From positions 1 to 64,000 of the forward strand of contig QAOA01008609.1 of NCBI GenBank assembly GCA_003255065.1: a stretch of DNA of 64,000 nt. The letters are read 5' to 3'. A program made the position numbers and the translations under genes. The notes under the pieces were generated by a model. It saw only the letters and a list, made by a program, of their open reading frames with translations, searched no databases and was not told the DNA's origin. Shown piece by piece: positions 1 through 11,911 of the stretch. This DNA comes from Cercis canadensis. Taxonomy: Eukaryota; Streptophyta; Magnoliopsida; Fabales; Fabaceae. The stretch's first letter is position 1. Each line of letters begins with the position of its first letter.

Positions 1-1130
1 AAAGTGCAGCTAGTTCACATAAAAAAACAATATACAATCTAATATTCTATCTTTTGTCCTTCTCAGCATTGTTGATAAGTCGATAGGGTGGCATAGGGTC
101 TTGAGGGTGATTTATGTCACATCAAAGTCAATATGCCAACTTGCCAATATGATATAGTTTAAAACAAAAATAGTACAAAATTCAATTGAATAAGACATAA
201 GTCACTCTCAAGAAAGTGTAGCGTAGAAACACCCTAACTTTTAAATTTAGGCTATTCATCATAAAATGTTCCATATATCTCTTTGCAGCTCTGCCATTCA
301 CAAAAAAAAATTAACAATTGATTTTCCATGGAAACAAATCATGCGAAAACACAAAAGTTCTGTTGACAAATGATTTCCCATGGAAAATCCCACAAAAGAT
401 CCACAATCAATGAAGGATTAATAGGAAATGCTATTTCCATATGGGAAAAGGCTGGAAAAATTTTATAAAAAAATGAGGAAGAAATCATGAGAAGTAAGTA
501 GTCTACCATGAACTTTACAACCGACTATTTTTGCAGGAAGTTTTTTTTCTTCACTTTTAAAAATAAATTCTCCACAAAAATATTCCCTAATAAATAAAAA
601 GATTTTCCCATTTAAAAAACTTCACATGGTATATTTCCATGAGGAATTTGTTTTCTTAAACATGCAATATTTCCTATGGTGGAACAATTCCATGGGAAAA
701 TTATTTTACCACACCAATGCAATTTGAATTTTCATGTGTTGAACCTGTCTTATTCAAATACCATCATTCCATATGTCAATACAAATTATAAGTTCAACAA
801 TGTCAAAACCAAGTCTAAAATCTAATAATGTAATCGTCATTGCCCATAGTAATAGTGTTATCGTCCTCAAAGTCACCAATGGACAGAACAGTAGGACACT
901 GTTGCTGGGGCCTTACTCCAAAATTAGTAGAAAATCTCATTGATTGAAGATTATCTGCTCATACCGGGTTCTTTGTTCCTCATAAATGGACTATTTGCTT
1001 AAACAACTTGCCTTTGAGATCCTGCAAACATTGCTGAATAAGTTGAATCTCATCTCAATTTCATCTAAAATTCAGGCTAAAACTAGAAGCACCTAAGAAG
1101 GTAACCTCCGATACAAATCTATATGTCTGC
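1..1130. repeat. 1.1-kb direct repeat, copy 1
   Basis: This block recurs at 1634 to about 2695 with an offset of 1633 bases and only scattered differences. The second copy contains the single N at 1864 and lacks about 39 bases that correspond to 231-269. It is AT-rich and contains several short CCATGG-centred segments (about 320-700) like those near 2000-2250, 50560-50830 and 57680. Read on the minus strand, about 840-1110 looks like decayed coding sequence. The repeat may be genuine or may be two haplotypes joined in a row. Confidence 0.8.
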
Positions 1131-1633
1131 CCCCCTTTTTTTTTGTACAGTAAGGATATCCTCGAGCGATTTTAAGAGTGCAACTCCCACATTAGCCTGG
1201 TGGGTTCAAGGAAAACATTCTCCTAGATATTGGCCCAGAGTTTGAACCTTCTCTAATTTGAATGAAAATATTGCAGCCTTATCATATACCCTTCCCTTTC
1301 ATTCTTCTTTCAACACCCGCAAAGTCATCAACCTTAACCACTCAGAACTTAAAACTAAATTTTGGCATACATAACTTCCAATCATACACTATATTCAAAC
1401 TAAGTTTTTAGAAAAAAATTGACATAGAATTCTATAAGAAATTCCACTTCCCCAGTTGCAAATTTCAAACCAAAGTGCAGCCGATCGACATAACAGAAAT
1501 AATATCCAATGAAACTAATTATATATACGAACTCCATATTGCAGTCAAAGTAACCTATTGGCTCTTTTTAACATACATAACTTCCAAAATCCATCTATAT
1601 TAATGTCACTTCCCTAGTTCCAAATTGCAAACC

Positions 1634-2695
1634 AAAGTGCAGCTAGTTCACATAAAAAAACAATATACAATCTAATATTCTATCTTTTGTCCTTCTCAGC
1701 ATTGTTGATAAGTCGATAGGGTGGCATAGGGTCTTGAGGGTGATTTATGTCACATCAAAGTCAATATGCCAACTTGCCAATATGATATAGTTTAAAACAA
1801 AAATAGTACAAAATTCAATTGAATAAGACATAAGTCACTCTCAAGAAAGTGTAGCGTAGAAACNGTTCCATATATCTCTTTGTAGGTCTGCCATTCACAA
1901 AAAAAATTAACAATTGATTTTCCATGGAAACAAATAATGTGAAAACACAAAAGTTCTGTTGACAAATGATTTCCCACAAAAAATCCCACAAAAGATCCAT
2001 GAAGGATTAATAGGAAAGACTATTTCCATATGGGAAAACGCTAAGTAGTTTACCATGAACTTTACGATTGACTATTTTTGCAGGAAGTTTTTTTTTCTTT
2101 GCTTTTAAAAATAAATTTTCCACCAAAAAATTTCCTAATAAATAAACAGATTTTCCCATTTAAAAAACTTCACATGGTATATTTCCATGAGGAATTTTTT
2201 TTCTTAAACAATCAATATTTCCTATGGTAGAACAATTCCATGGGAAAATTATTTTACCACACCAATGCAATTTGAATTTTCACGTGTACAACCTGTCTTA
2301 TTCAAATACCATCATTCCATATGTCAATACAAATTATAAGTTCAACAATGTCAAAAGCAAGTCTAAAATCTAATAATATAATCGTCATTGCCCTTAGTAA
2401 TAATGTTATCGTCCTCAGAGTCACCAGTGGACAGAACAGTAGGACACTGTTGCTGGGGCCTTACTCCAAAATTAGTAGAAAATCTCATTGACTAAAGATT
2501 GTCTGCTCATACTGAGTTCTTTGTTCCTCATAAATGGACTCTTTGCTTAAACAACTCATCTTTGAGATCCTGCAAACATTGCTGAATAAGTTGAATCTCA
2601 TCTGAATTTCATCCAAAATTCTGGCTAAAACTAGAAGCACCTGAGAAGGTAACCTTCGATCCAAATCCATATGCCACCCCCCCTTTTTTTAACGG
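1634..2695. repeat. 1.1-kb direct repeat, copy 2, interrupted by a single N
   Basis: Positions 1634-1863 match 1-230, and 1865 onward matches 270 onward. The N at 1864 therefore sits inside the repeat where about 39 bases of copy 1 are missing. A contig boundary here explains the pattern better than a biological deletion. Confidence 0.8.
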
Positions 2696-2885
2696 TAAGG
2701 ATATTTCTGAAGATTGTCTGCTCATACTGAGTTCTTTGTTCCTCATAAATGGACTTTTTGCTTAAACAACTCATCTTTGAGATCCTGCAAACATTGCTGA
2801 ATAAGTTGAATCTCATCTGAATTTCATCCAAAATTCTGGCTAAAACTAGAAGCACCTGAGAAGGTAACCTTCGATCCAAAAAGAA
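2340..2885 (-). pseudogene. Degraded coding-like fragment, unknown parent
   Basis: The minus strand has coding-like stretches in more than one frame. One contains a glutamine- and leucine-rich run with the core DEIQLIQQCLQDLKDELF, which looks like a coiled coil. Another ends in an acidic tail with the core STGDSEDDN, followed by a stop near 2370. A related version lies at about 840-1110. No single long open frame exists and I do not recognise the parent gene. This may be remnants of exons or chance coding character. Confidence 0.25.
2497..2880. repeat. Short local duplication of about 169 bp
   Basis: The segment 2497-2665 is repeated almost exactly at 2712-2880. It carries the minus-strand coding-like sequence described for 2340-2885, so three versions of that sequence exist in the first 3 kb. 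Confidence 0.75.
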
Positions 2886-3423
2886 AAAGAAATATTTGAA
2901 AGATGATATACTGTGCGGTTCAAGGGAAATTTTCTTCATTGTCATAGTTCAATTTTTCTTCTAAACTCGAAGATTGCTGCATAAAATTGCCCTACCCGTT
3001 CTCATAAATTTAAAATTATCATTTTCCAAATCCTACAATATATTCCACCTGTTTTTCTTTTAATGTAATGGATACCTGACCCGAACTTCATTAAAATCTG
3101 TTGGCTTTTATAAAAAAAGAATATGTAAGATTCAAGTTCTAAATATTATTGAATGTAATTGCATCACCCCAAGTTCAAAATATATAAAAAAAAATTTAAA
3201 TTATGAGAAATTCAATGTACTACTGTAACTGCTGAGTGTCCTACATGCAATACTAAACAATTGCTTTCTGGCAAATAGCCACATAAATCTAGCTGAAGCT
3301 TCCCCTCAGAGGTTATCATCAAATATCAATTACAACTTTGATGCCGTGCCTCTCCCAACAATTTGTAGAGTCCTCTAAGGCTTTTGGTTGTGATCTTTTT
3401 GCCCAAGTGGTAAATTAAAATAC

Positions 3424-3679
3424 GAGTAAAATTATTTTTTAATCATTGAAAAATACAGCCATTGACAAATTTTTCATCCAAAAATTTTTGGTGGTAAATT
3501 AGTTTTAAATTATTATTCCGTCGAACAAATTAGTCCTCTAATAAGGTTTCATTAGTGACATTTAAAGACTAATTTGTTCGATAGAATAATAATTCAAGAA
3601 CCAATTTGTCATTGAAAATTTTTGGAGGACGAATTCGTCAGTGGCTACATTTTCTAAAGACTAAATAATGGTTTTACTC
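3424..3679. mobile_element. Mutator-like MITE, copy 1
   Basis: This 256-bp element begins GAGTAAAA and ends TTTTACTC, with long imperfect terminal inverted repeats that run through most of its length (motifs such as ACAAATTAGTCC and its complement). It is flanked by a perfect 9-bp target duplication, TTAAAATAC, at 3415-3423 and 3680-3688. A 9-bp duplication is typical of Mutator-like elements. It has no coding capacity. The copy at 4039-4295 has the same flanks and is not independent. Confidence 0.85.
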
Positions 3680-4038
3680 TTAAAATACATACATTGAAAA
3701 ACATGAAATGATAATAACAGCAGCATANAAAAAGAATATGTAAGATTCAAGTTCTAAATATTATTGAATGTAATTGCATCACCCCAAATTCAAAATATAT
3801 AACAAATTTTTTAAATTATGAGAAATTCAATGTACTACTGTAACTGCTGAGTGTCCTACATGCAATACTAAATAATTGCTTTCTGGCAAATAGCCACATA
3901 AATCTAGCTGAAGCTTCCCCTCAGAGGTTATCATCAAATATCAATTACAACTTTGATGGCGTGCCTCTCCCAACAATTTGTAGAGTCCTCTAAGGCTTTT
4001 GGTTGTGATCTTTTTGCCCAAGTGGTAAATTAAAATAC

Positions 4039-4295
4039 GAGTAAAATCATTTTTTAATCCTTGAAAAATGTAGTCATTGACAAATTTTTCATCCAAAAAT
4101 TTTTGGTGACAAATTGGTCTTTAAATTATTATTCCGTCGAACAAATTAGTCCTTCAATAAGGTCTTGTTAGTGATATTTAAGGACTAATTTGTTCGACGG
4201 AATAATAATTCAAGAACTAATTTGTCATCGAAAATTTTTGGAGGACGAATTCGTTAGTAGCTACATTTTCCAAAGACTAAATAATGGTTTTACTC
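4039..4295. mobile_element. Mutator-like MITE, copy 1 duplicate
   Basis: This is the same element and the same 9-bp target duplication (4030-4038 and 4296-4304) as at 3424-3679. It lies in the second half of the N-split duplication, so it should be counted as the same insertion, probably from the other haplotype. Confidence 0.8.
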
Positions 4296-4343
4296 TTAAA
4301 ATACATACATTGAAAAACATGAAATGATAATAACAGCAGCATA

Positions 4344-5530
4344 GATTTGTTTTATATATTATAGGGATTAATCTTTTATGGAACTCATCCTATAGTTGAC
4401 ATTGCCAATGAGAAAATGGCAATATAGAAAAAAAAATTGAAGTAGAAACAAATTCAAAGAGAAGGCAAGAAGAACCTCTGTCTTTTACTTCCAGTGGTAC
4501 AATTGGATGCCATGTAAGAAGTAGAAAATCTGCTCACAACTGATTTAAGGACTGTTTAAGATTGCTAAGCAAACTCCCTCTTCATTGACCTTACTGCCGC
4601 CGGCAGTGCACTGGTTATCTGAGATTTTATTCCAGTGAGCTCGATTTTGTTTGGATGATACGTTGTTACTAAGACAGTTGGCACATGGTTTAGTAATTTA
4701 CATGTTTGATGCTTCTAGTATTAACGACACTTATTACATGATCTAAGTTATTACTTATTATTATTATTATTATTATTATTTCTATTTTGCTTATGAAACA
4801 TAACTTAAATAATGGGCTATTAAAACAAACAAATAAAATAGAAAAGTAAATTAAATTAAATTAAATGGAAAGCATACAAAATTTAAAAGTTGCAAAGCAT
4901 AAAAAAAAATTAATAAATACACAAATTTTTTAAAAATAAATCTTAATTACTTGTAAGAAGTAATTTTATTTTATTTTTTACTAAAAATAAATAGAAGTAT
5001 TTTTAGAAAAAATGTTAAGATTCTTAAGAAAGTTGTATTAGAACTAAAAGTGGAAATAAAATATTCTCAAAAAACATTATTTAACATTCTCAGAATGTTT
5101 AAGGTCAACCAAACACATTTATAATATTTTCAAAAACTATTATTCTTAAAAAAAATATGATTTCCAAAAACGAAAACAAAATTTGCTTGTCAATCACCCC
5201 TTAAGCGCCGAAGGATCTTCTCTTGGACACCAGAGAATCTCCTTGAACAGCCCATAGAGCCCTAAGCTAGAGAGCTGTTTGATTAAGTGAGCCAACTCTA
5301 GTTGAAACTGTAATTTTAATTTTAAAACATCAAACTCCACGCTATTTTGTTCGTGCATCGCGCAAAAAAGGAGACTAAATTTGAGGGGGAAAAAAGAAGG
5401 AATACATATTCATTTTGAGCTTATCATAAGGACGTCATAGTTCAGATATAACCAATCGGAGAAAATATTGCCTTGAGAAAGAAAAAAAGAAGTTAGAGAT
5501 AAAACGGAAGACACGTAATCCAAATTTTGG
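4344..5530. other. Intergenic, upstream of the 5651 gene
   Basis: This is AT-rich sequence without coding character. It holds a TTA/ATT microsatellite at about 4757-4783 and A/T-rich runs. The last 150-200 bases before 5651 should contain the promoter and 5' leader of the plus-strand gene, but I see no clear TATA box. Confidence 0.5.
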
Positions 5531-5650
5531 CGGTTGAGAGCAACGGACAATTTTGCTCCTCCCTCACCAGAGACTAGAGTCCCTTCCTTTCCTTTCTTCC
5601 CTTCTCTGCTCTCACTAGGAAACCACTCTCTACGAAGCCACACAAAACCA

Positions 5651-8600
5651 ATGCCAATCACAGCAGCACTCTCTCCCCAGCACTTGGTCCTCTTCAACCT
5701 TCATTCAATTCGCGGTCTCCCCAACAAAAATGGGTCGCGACCCAGCTCCACCTTTTTCTTCCACTTCGAATCCAATGCCAAAATTTTCCCCAAACGCCAG
5801 ATCTCAAAGGTCGTTTTCACTCCCAAAGCTGCTGATAGCACCCAATCTGCATCCGTTGATGTTGCCAACAAGAGTATTGTTGCGGATGAGGAATTCTCTC
5901 TTGCTAAGGTTCTTTCTGCTTTGCTTAATTGTGTTTCGCTGATTACTGAAAGCCCAATTTTTGTTATATTAATGGACTATTGGAGCTTGTTCTTAGTATT
6001 AAATCACTTAGCACGCTAATGGGTATTGAGTGTATTATTAAGATGGTACAAAAATTGGAAGGTTGAAATTGTAATAATTTAGCAAAATCCATTTAGCAGA
6101 TCATATTTTTCTTTGGTTAATTCCCTAAATTTGTTTACTTTTTTCGTTGTATTTGGTCTATTGCTCGTCACCTAGCAACAAATATGCATGGAAGTTAAGT
6201 ATTTTTCCCTTCTAGTTGTTTAAAGACTATGGGTAGAGTCCTAATAGGAAAGACTAGTGAAAGAATGCATTGAGACATAGTGAAGAATCCATTCTGTGAG
6301 AAGAGAAAGTGTTGCAAATGTACCAAGTATCCATGCAGGCAAGTGAAGGGAGATGTATCAGTAGGACTAAAATCAATAGCGTCTTATAAACACAAGATTA
6401 AATTTCATTGTCTTGATTTTTACTATAGAGAAGGACTTTATGAAATAATTTAAGACCATTTTTACTCTGCGAAACAAAGGGGAGAAATGGGCTTTTTGGA
6501 GCATTTCAAATAGCATGAATGAGTTTACTTTCTTTGGCCAACCTTCTGCTATAATTGTTTTTTCCCGTACTGGTTTCTTGTTCCTAAGAATCTCAAATTA
6601 TGTGATGTGAAGGATTTTTGTTTCCTAAGCTTGGTAGTGTTATGTCTCTACATCAACTTATGAATATGCTTGCTACTTGTTATCTTGTCTCTCTCGTTAA
6701 CACAGCTTGCTGCCTGAAGTTATGTGCTAGAAAATGATATAATTTTTTTTTAAATAACAAAATAAAGATGGTGGAGGATAGTTGATTTGTCTACAATATT
6801 CTCCTGTTCTTTGAGGGACTGTTACGTAGTATTGCATGTTCTGGTTCATGTGAGTCTTCCTTATCTAAATGCGTTCTACTAGATGACTAACCTGGTCCTC
6901 TCTGCATGAGGATTTCATAACTAATTTATTGGACTATTTATTTATAGGATCAATTATCACATGACCCCGTGTAATGTGTGCAGGTTTCCTTTGGTGTGAT
7001 TGGTCTGGGTGTTGGAATCTCACTCTTGTCGTGAGTTTGTTTCTCCTTCATTTGTACTGGTATTGGATAATATCAAGTGCTTCTGTTTCTTACATTGGTC
7101 TTTTTGAAATATACAGGTACGGTTTTGGGGCCTATTTTAATATTCTCCCTGGATCTGAATGGTCGGCTATAATGTTAACATATGGGTTCCCTCTTACAAT
7201 TATTGGCATGGCACTCAAGGTGAAGGTTCTTTTTTTTCTATTGTTTTTTTTTCTTTTTTGGTGGAAGGTGAAAGAAATTTATAATGATGTGCTGAAGAGT
7301 AATAATATTACATTCATAACTTACCACATTGAGTAAAATAATCATGTTGGCAGTTGGCCCTTCTGAATGCTCATGAGATTGGTACATGGTTTTATCCTTT
7401 ATTAATTATGTCCATTAGTATTGTATCCTGGAACCTAGTATTGAGTATTCCTATTTATTGGTAATTTTTTCCCATGCAATCTCTCTACCTACCATATATG
7501 TGAACAATACTTTTGTTATCTAGATCCCTATTGAATTTGGCAGATGTCATGTGAACATGTTTTCCTGAAAAATGTTAACTTTTATAGAATATTCTAAATT
7601 CACGTACTAACTCTGAAATATAGATACCAAAGGTGGAAAAATATAAATAGAGATGTGGCCACATTCTATCTTGTATTTTATCCTACTTTTATTTATCATC
7701 CTTGATTTCTGACTAATGCTTCTTATCCGTAACTTTTCCTTCCTCTAAAACACAGGGGAAATTTTAGCCCGGTCATCTGAAATTTTGTGCGGAGGATAGA
7801 TTTCATGACATCTAATACCAGATTTTAACTTATTGTCTTTAATGGGTGCTTGTGCAATTCAGGATAGGTACTCTTTGTTGATTTCATATTATAACCTTTG
7901 GAGCGTCTTTTCTGCAGTATGCGGAACTCAAGCCAGTGCCATGTTTGACATATTCTGATGCCCAAAATTTGAGGGAAACATATGCAACTCCAATTCTTAA
8001 ACAGGTAATCTCATTGTTTAGATTCGTTCCTCATTCTACTTAAGGTATCATTATAAGTGATTTTTTTAATGAGGTTTTTGTCTTTTCAGTTTCAGTTTCA
8101 GTTATAGGAAATATATCCTTAAGGAACTAGATGGGTTTTTCTTACACATGTAGCTAAAGGTTGTCTTCTTTGTTTTAGAATACAAAAGGCACCATTCAGT
8201 TCATTAAATTGGCCAAGATACTGGCCGGGTCATATTTTATAATTCCTACTTCGTATTGTATGCTTGATACCTGTTCTCCTTCAGGGTTCAGCTTTCTAGA
8301 AGGTAATGGCAGTAACTCTTAAAATATAATTGTGGGCATGATGACAATTGAAAAACATTATGGGGGAAGTTTATATGTTCAAACTAGCTTCTTATATTTA
8401 CTTTATATTTTTCTGCAGGAAGCTAATGTATTAGGCACTCGTTATCTAAACTGTTAACTAAATATGCATGGTAATTTGTTTTTTGAAAAATTAGTTTTCA
8501 GGTTATAAAGATATTGCTTCTCTCATAGAAGGAAGATGTGCACATCTAGGTGTACATTTGAGTCTATGTTCTGCTGAACTCCTTGAGTCTGTTGAAATAT

Positions 8601-11600
8601 GGTAGTCAGTCCATATCTGCAGAGTACTGCCTTCATAGTGGTTGAAATTTCTGAGGTTCTGCTGACTTTTACTATTCAATAATCGATTGGAATGATTAAT
8701 ATCTCACGTGATCACATCATAGATGATATCCTTTGGCTTCACTAATCTAGTACATAGTGTCTCATAGCTTCTCCTTTTTAAAGATAATGTTTGAATGTGA
8801 TTATTTTATAAGTATTTATTATTTAAAAACTATTAAAAACAGGTTTGGTTTCTCTGTCATTTAATGCTTTTTCAAAACTAAATTTTCTGATGTTTGATGG
8901 GAAACAACTGCGAAAAGAAGAAAGGAAGATAGATAGCTGAGTTGCTTGTTTTAAGATTCATGATTACTATCGATGGAGTTACTGTTATTTGAATTTGTTT
9001 TCTTGATGCTTTTGTTAGAGGTAAAGTTTCTTGATTAAACATTTATACATTTGTGAATAGTGAAGCTAAATTATGTCATCTAGGGAAACAGTCATTTTAA
9101 GCATTCAACATGGCATCCATCCATGATTTCCAAACTCAGTTGGGTAACTATCATTAATTAACTTTGTAATTACATTGTGGTCCATATTCATGTACAAAAG
9201 AACCAAGGCTATTGTCATGTTTTCACTAAAAAAAATTAATCGTGTTATGATTTTCTTCTATTATCACTAGTTGAGTTACTTGTATAACTCACTGCCTGCA
9301 TATTGTAATGTACATGGGGTTTACAAAAATAAATTGGTGTGAAATGACCTTTTCATGCTCTTTTAGGTGAGGAGTGATGTTATAAGATATCGCTATGGGG
9401 ATGAACAGCATTTGGATGAGGCATTGCAACGGATATTCCAGTATGGTCTAGTATGTTATTGAACTATTGCACTATTTTTTGTGTACATAATTAGCTTATG
9501 TATATTAAATGTTTCTCCCTTCATACATTTGAGCATCCTGTTATTTATTTTGCAATATGAATTTAAAGTGGAACTCTCAGTAACACTTGAAGCCAGGTAA
9601 ACTTCTGACATTTGTTGGAGGGGGGAGAACAAATGATTGTGTTGGATGTCCAATTTTGATTCTACTGGAAGCATATTCATTTGTTATTTGTTGAACAGTT
9701 GAGTTACTGAGAGTATTAGATGGGGATTCAGGGAGTCTGTTTTTCCCTATCTTTGTTCATTCAATCTGAAGGAACAGAGGGAGGCAAAAACATAAGAGAA
9801 GAAAAGTTGGGGAAATGCAGACTACAGTTGCAATTGAATATCAAAATTGGATTAGCCTTTGCATATTTAATATTTGGCGCGATAGGTTTTCATAGTTAGT
9901 TGATGCAGGACAAACAGAACAGCAGGGGGAAAGCAAAAGAGGAAAGGGAGAGAAAGAAAGAAAGGAAGAATTTAGAGAGAGAAAGGGGGTGGTAGGAGAA
10001 GAAAAGGAAAAGAGAGATAACCATTCCAAATATTATTTTTTTTATACAGACCACATATAGTACATAGAAATTGTTAAATAAGCAAACCTTAAATCCCCAA
10101 TATAGACATAATATAATTCCGCGATCTTAATACTCCTTTCCATGCTCCATTGATCCTTTTCCATACTCCATTCGTAGTCTCATGATACATTACGTTCTTC
10201 TTCTTCTGTTCCAACATTGTTTTATCTGCTTTACTTTTCAGGGAGGAGGGGTACCAAGGAGGAATGGACCTGTTCTACAAATGATTCGTGAAGAAGTATG
10301 TTTGTTTGCTTGGCTTTATTTATTAATCTGTACTTTTATTTGAGTTTTCTCTTGCAATTTTTTTCTTCTGGCTTCACTTGGTAGGACCAAAAAGGAAACA
10401 AAGACAAATTCAACCTTTTTTCCCCCCAAAAAAAGCAGAACGTGGGAAGTTATGGGATTACAAACTGCCTACCCCCTCGTGGGGCATTCTCTGTGTGTGT
10501 GCATGTTTGTGTATTTTCTGGACTAATTTACATTCACTATATTTTCTGCTTTACTCTCATTTTTTCACCGTTCATATATAATTTTGAATTTAAATATATA
10601 TTAAAATCACTTTTCAACTTTATTTGTGCTATAATTTTTTCTCTACTTTTTCTTTTTTTTAAAACTTCTTTTGCACTATTTTAAGTTATAATTTATTTCA
10701 ACTTAGACACATATAGAGGAACACCTTTTGCACATATCAAAGTTATATTATATGTGTTTGCATGTATAGAAAGTGTAGTGTTTTAAATTGGTGTGTTACA
10801 GAAACCTTTGGATCCCTAATATTCCCTACTGTGTTCTGCTCAGGAAGCCTAAATATGTCAATATTTTTTTATTCCAAAGATGTTTATTATCTTGAAAAGC
10901 TTTTGGCGGAATTGCATCAGATTATTCCTCAGGATGCAATTGGTAAACAGAGATAATACCTTGAGTATTAATTTATTTTAGAGGATCTTTTAGTTAAGTA
11001 GGATTTATGGCCATTAAAATCTATATTCTAATAGAATCTATTTTATATTGAAATCAATGGCCATTCCCTAATTAAATATGCCTTGTGGGATGCTACTATG
11101 TCTTAGGTCACACCAGATGGTAAATACTGTTTGGTCTTGGTTTTTGAAGCCAAAGCTCTACAATTGTCAGATTTTGAAAAGAGACAGGTATGCAACTTTG
11201 CTCTAGTGTAGCATTTACTCATGATCACTCAAATCTTGTGTTCATTTTTTCTGACTTATTTATGAAGATAATTGGATTGTAAAATGAACTTTGGCTGAAA
11301 TCCACTATAACCAAATTCATCAAACTATGCAAACAGAGCTCTTTTTTTCAAAATATTTGGCAGACACCCTATCAGAAAATTCCATTGAGCTTATTTCAAT
11401 GCTGCCAAACAGCATCGCAATGTAAAATGATATCACAAATGTTAAGAGATAAATTTTTATGTGGTCTTTGTACCTGTAATAGTGACAGGTCAGTTGTGTT
11501 AATTCTATTTATTTGTTTCTACAATCCAGATGAATAGCTTTAACCTTTATAGGGATACTGCTTTTGCAATTTAAGAAATCAAATTTTCTTTTTACTGCAC

Positions 11601-11911
11601 TACCAAGCTCCATTGGTGCTTTAGTAGCAAGATATAGGTGCTAACTGGTGTTCAATCTCTGTTAATATGTGTAGGCAAAATTTGCTTCTTTCTTTGGGCC
11701 AGGAATTACAGCTGAAGTTGGTAAGTTTTGAAGTTCAAAACTGTTCCAGTTATATGTAAATGTTTAAGGTCTGAAAGCCACAGAATGTGTTATGAGTAAA
11801 CATATACTGATATACTGATATTTCGGTGCAGGTAAGAGTGAGAAAGATCTATATGAGGTTCGACTTATTTCCAACACAAACCCCAGTGCACCTTCTTCAT
11901 CCAATGCATGA
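5651..11911 (+). CDS. Chloroplast DUF2854 / slr0575-like thylakoid membrane protein (nine exons)
   Basis: Nine exons with GT-AG introns and consistent phase: 5651-5908, 6984-7030, 7117-7219, 7918-8004, 9367-9450, 10242-10295, 11107-11187, 11675-11720 and 11832-11911, giving 279 aa. I chose the ATG at 5651 because the open frame upstream has no ATG. Residues 1-85 are rich in Ser, Pro and basic residues and look like a chloroplast transit peptide. Two hydrophobic segments follow, at about 87-109 and 117-135. The second runs into a conserved-looking MALKYAELKPVP. The rest is soluble and mixed-charge, with a GGGVPRRNGP loop and a Ser-rich end. This arrangement fits the cyanobacterial and plant DUF2854 family, which is located in thylakoids and has no established reaction. 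The gene structure is secure; the family name comes from memory of the motif, not from a search. Confidence 0.85.

Larger units (their letters stand above)
3113..4343. repeat. Tandem duplication of about 615 bp split by a single N (3728)
   Basis: Positions 3113-3727 and 3729-4343 are nearly identical from end to end, and the only character between them is the N at 3728. Each copy contains the same MITE with the same target duplication. The few differences are single bases. This is what two overlapping contigs or two haplotypes placed side by side would look like. Confidence 0.85.
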
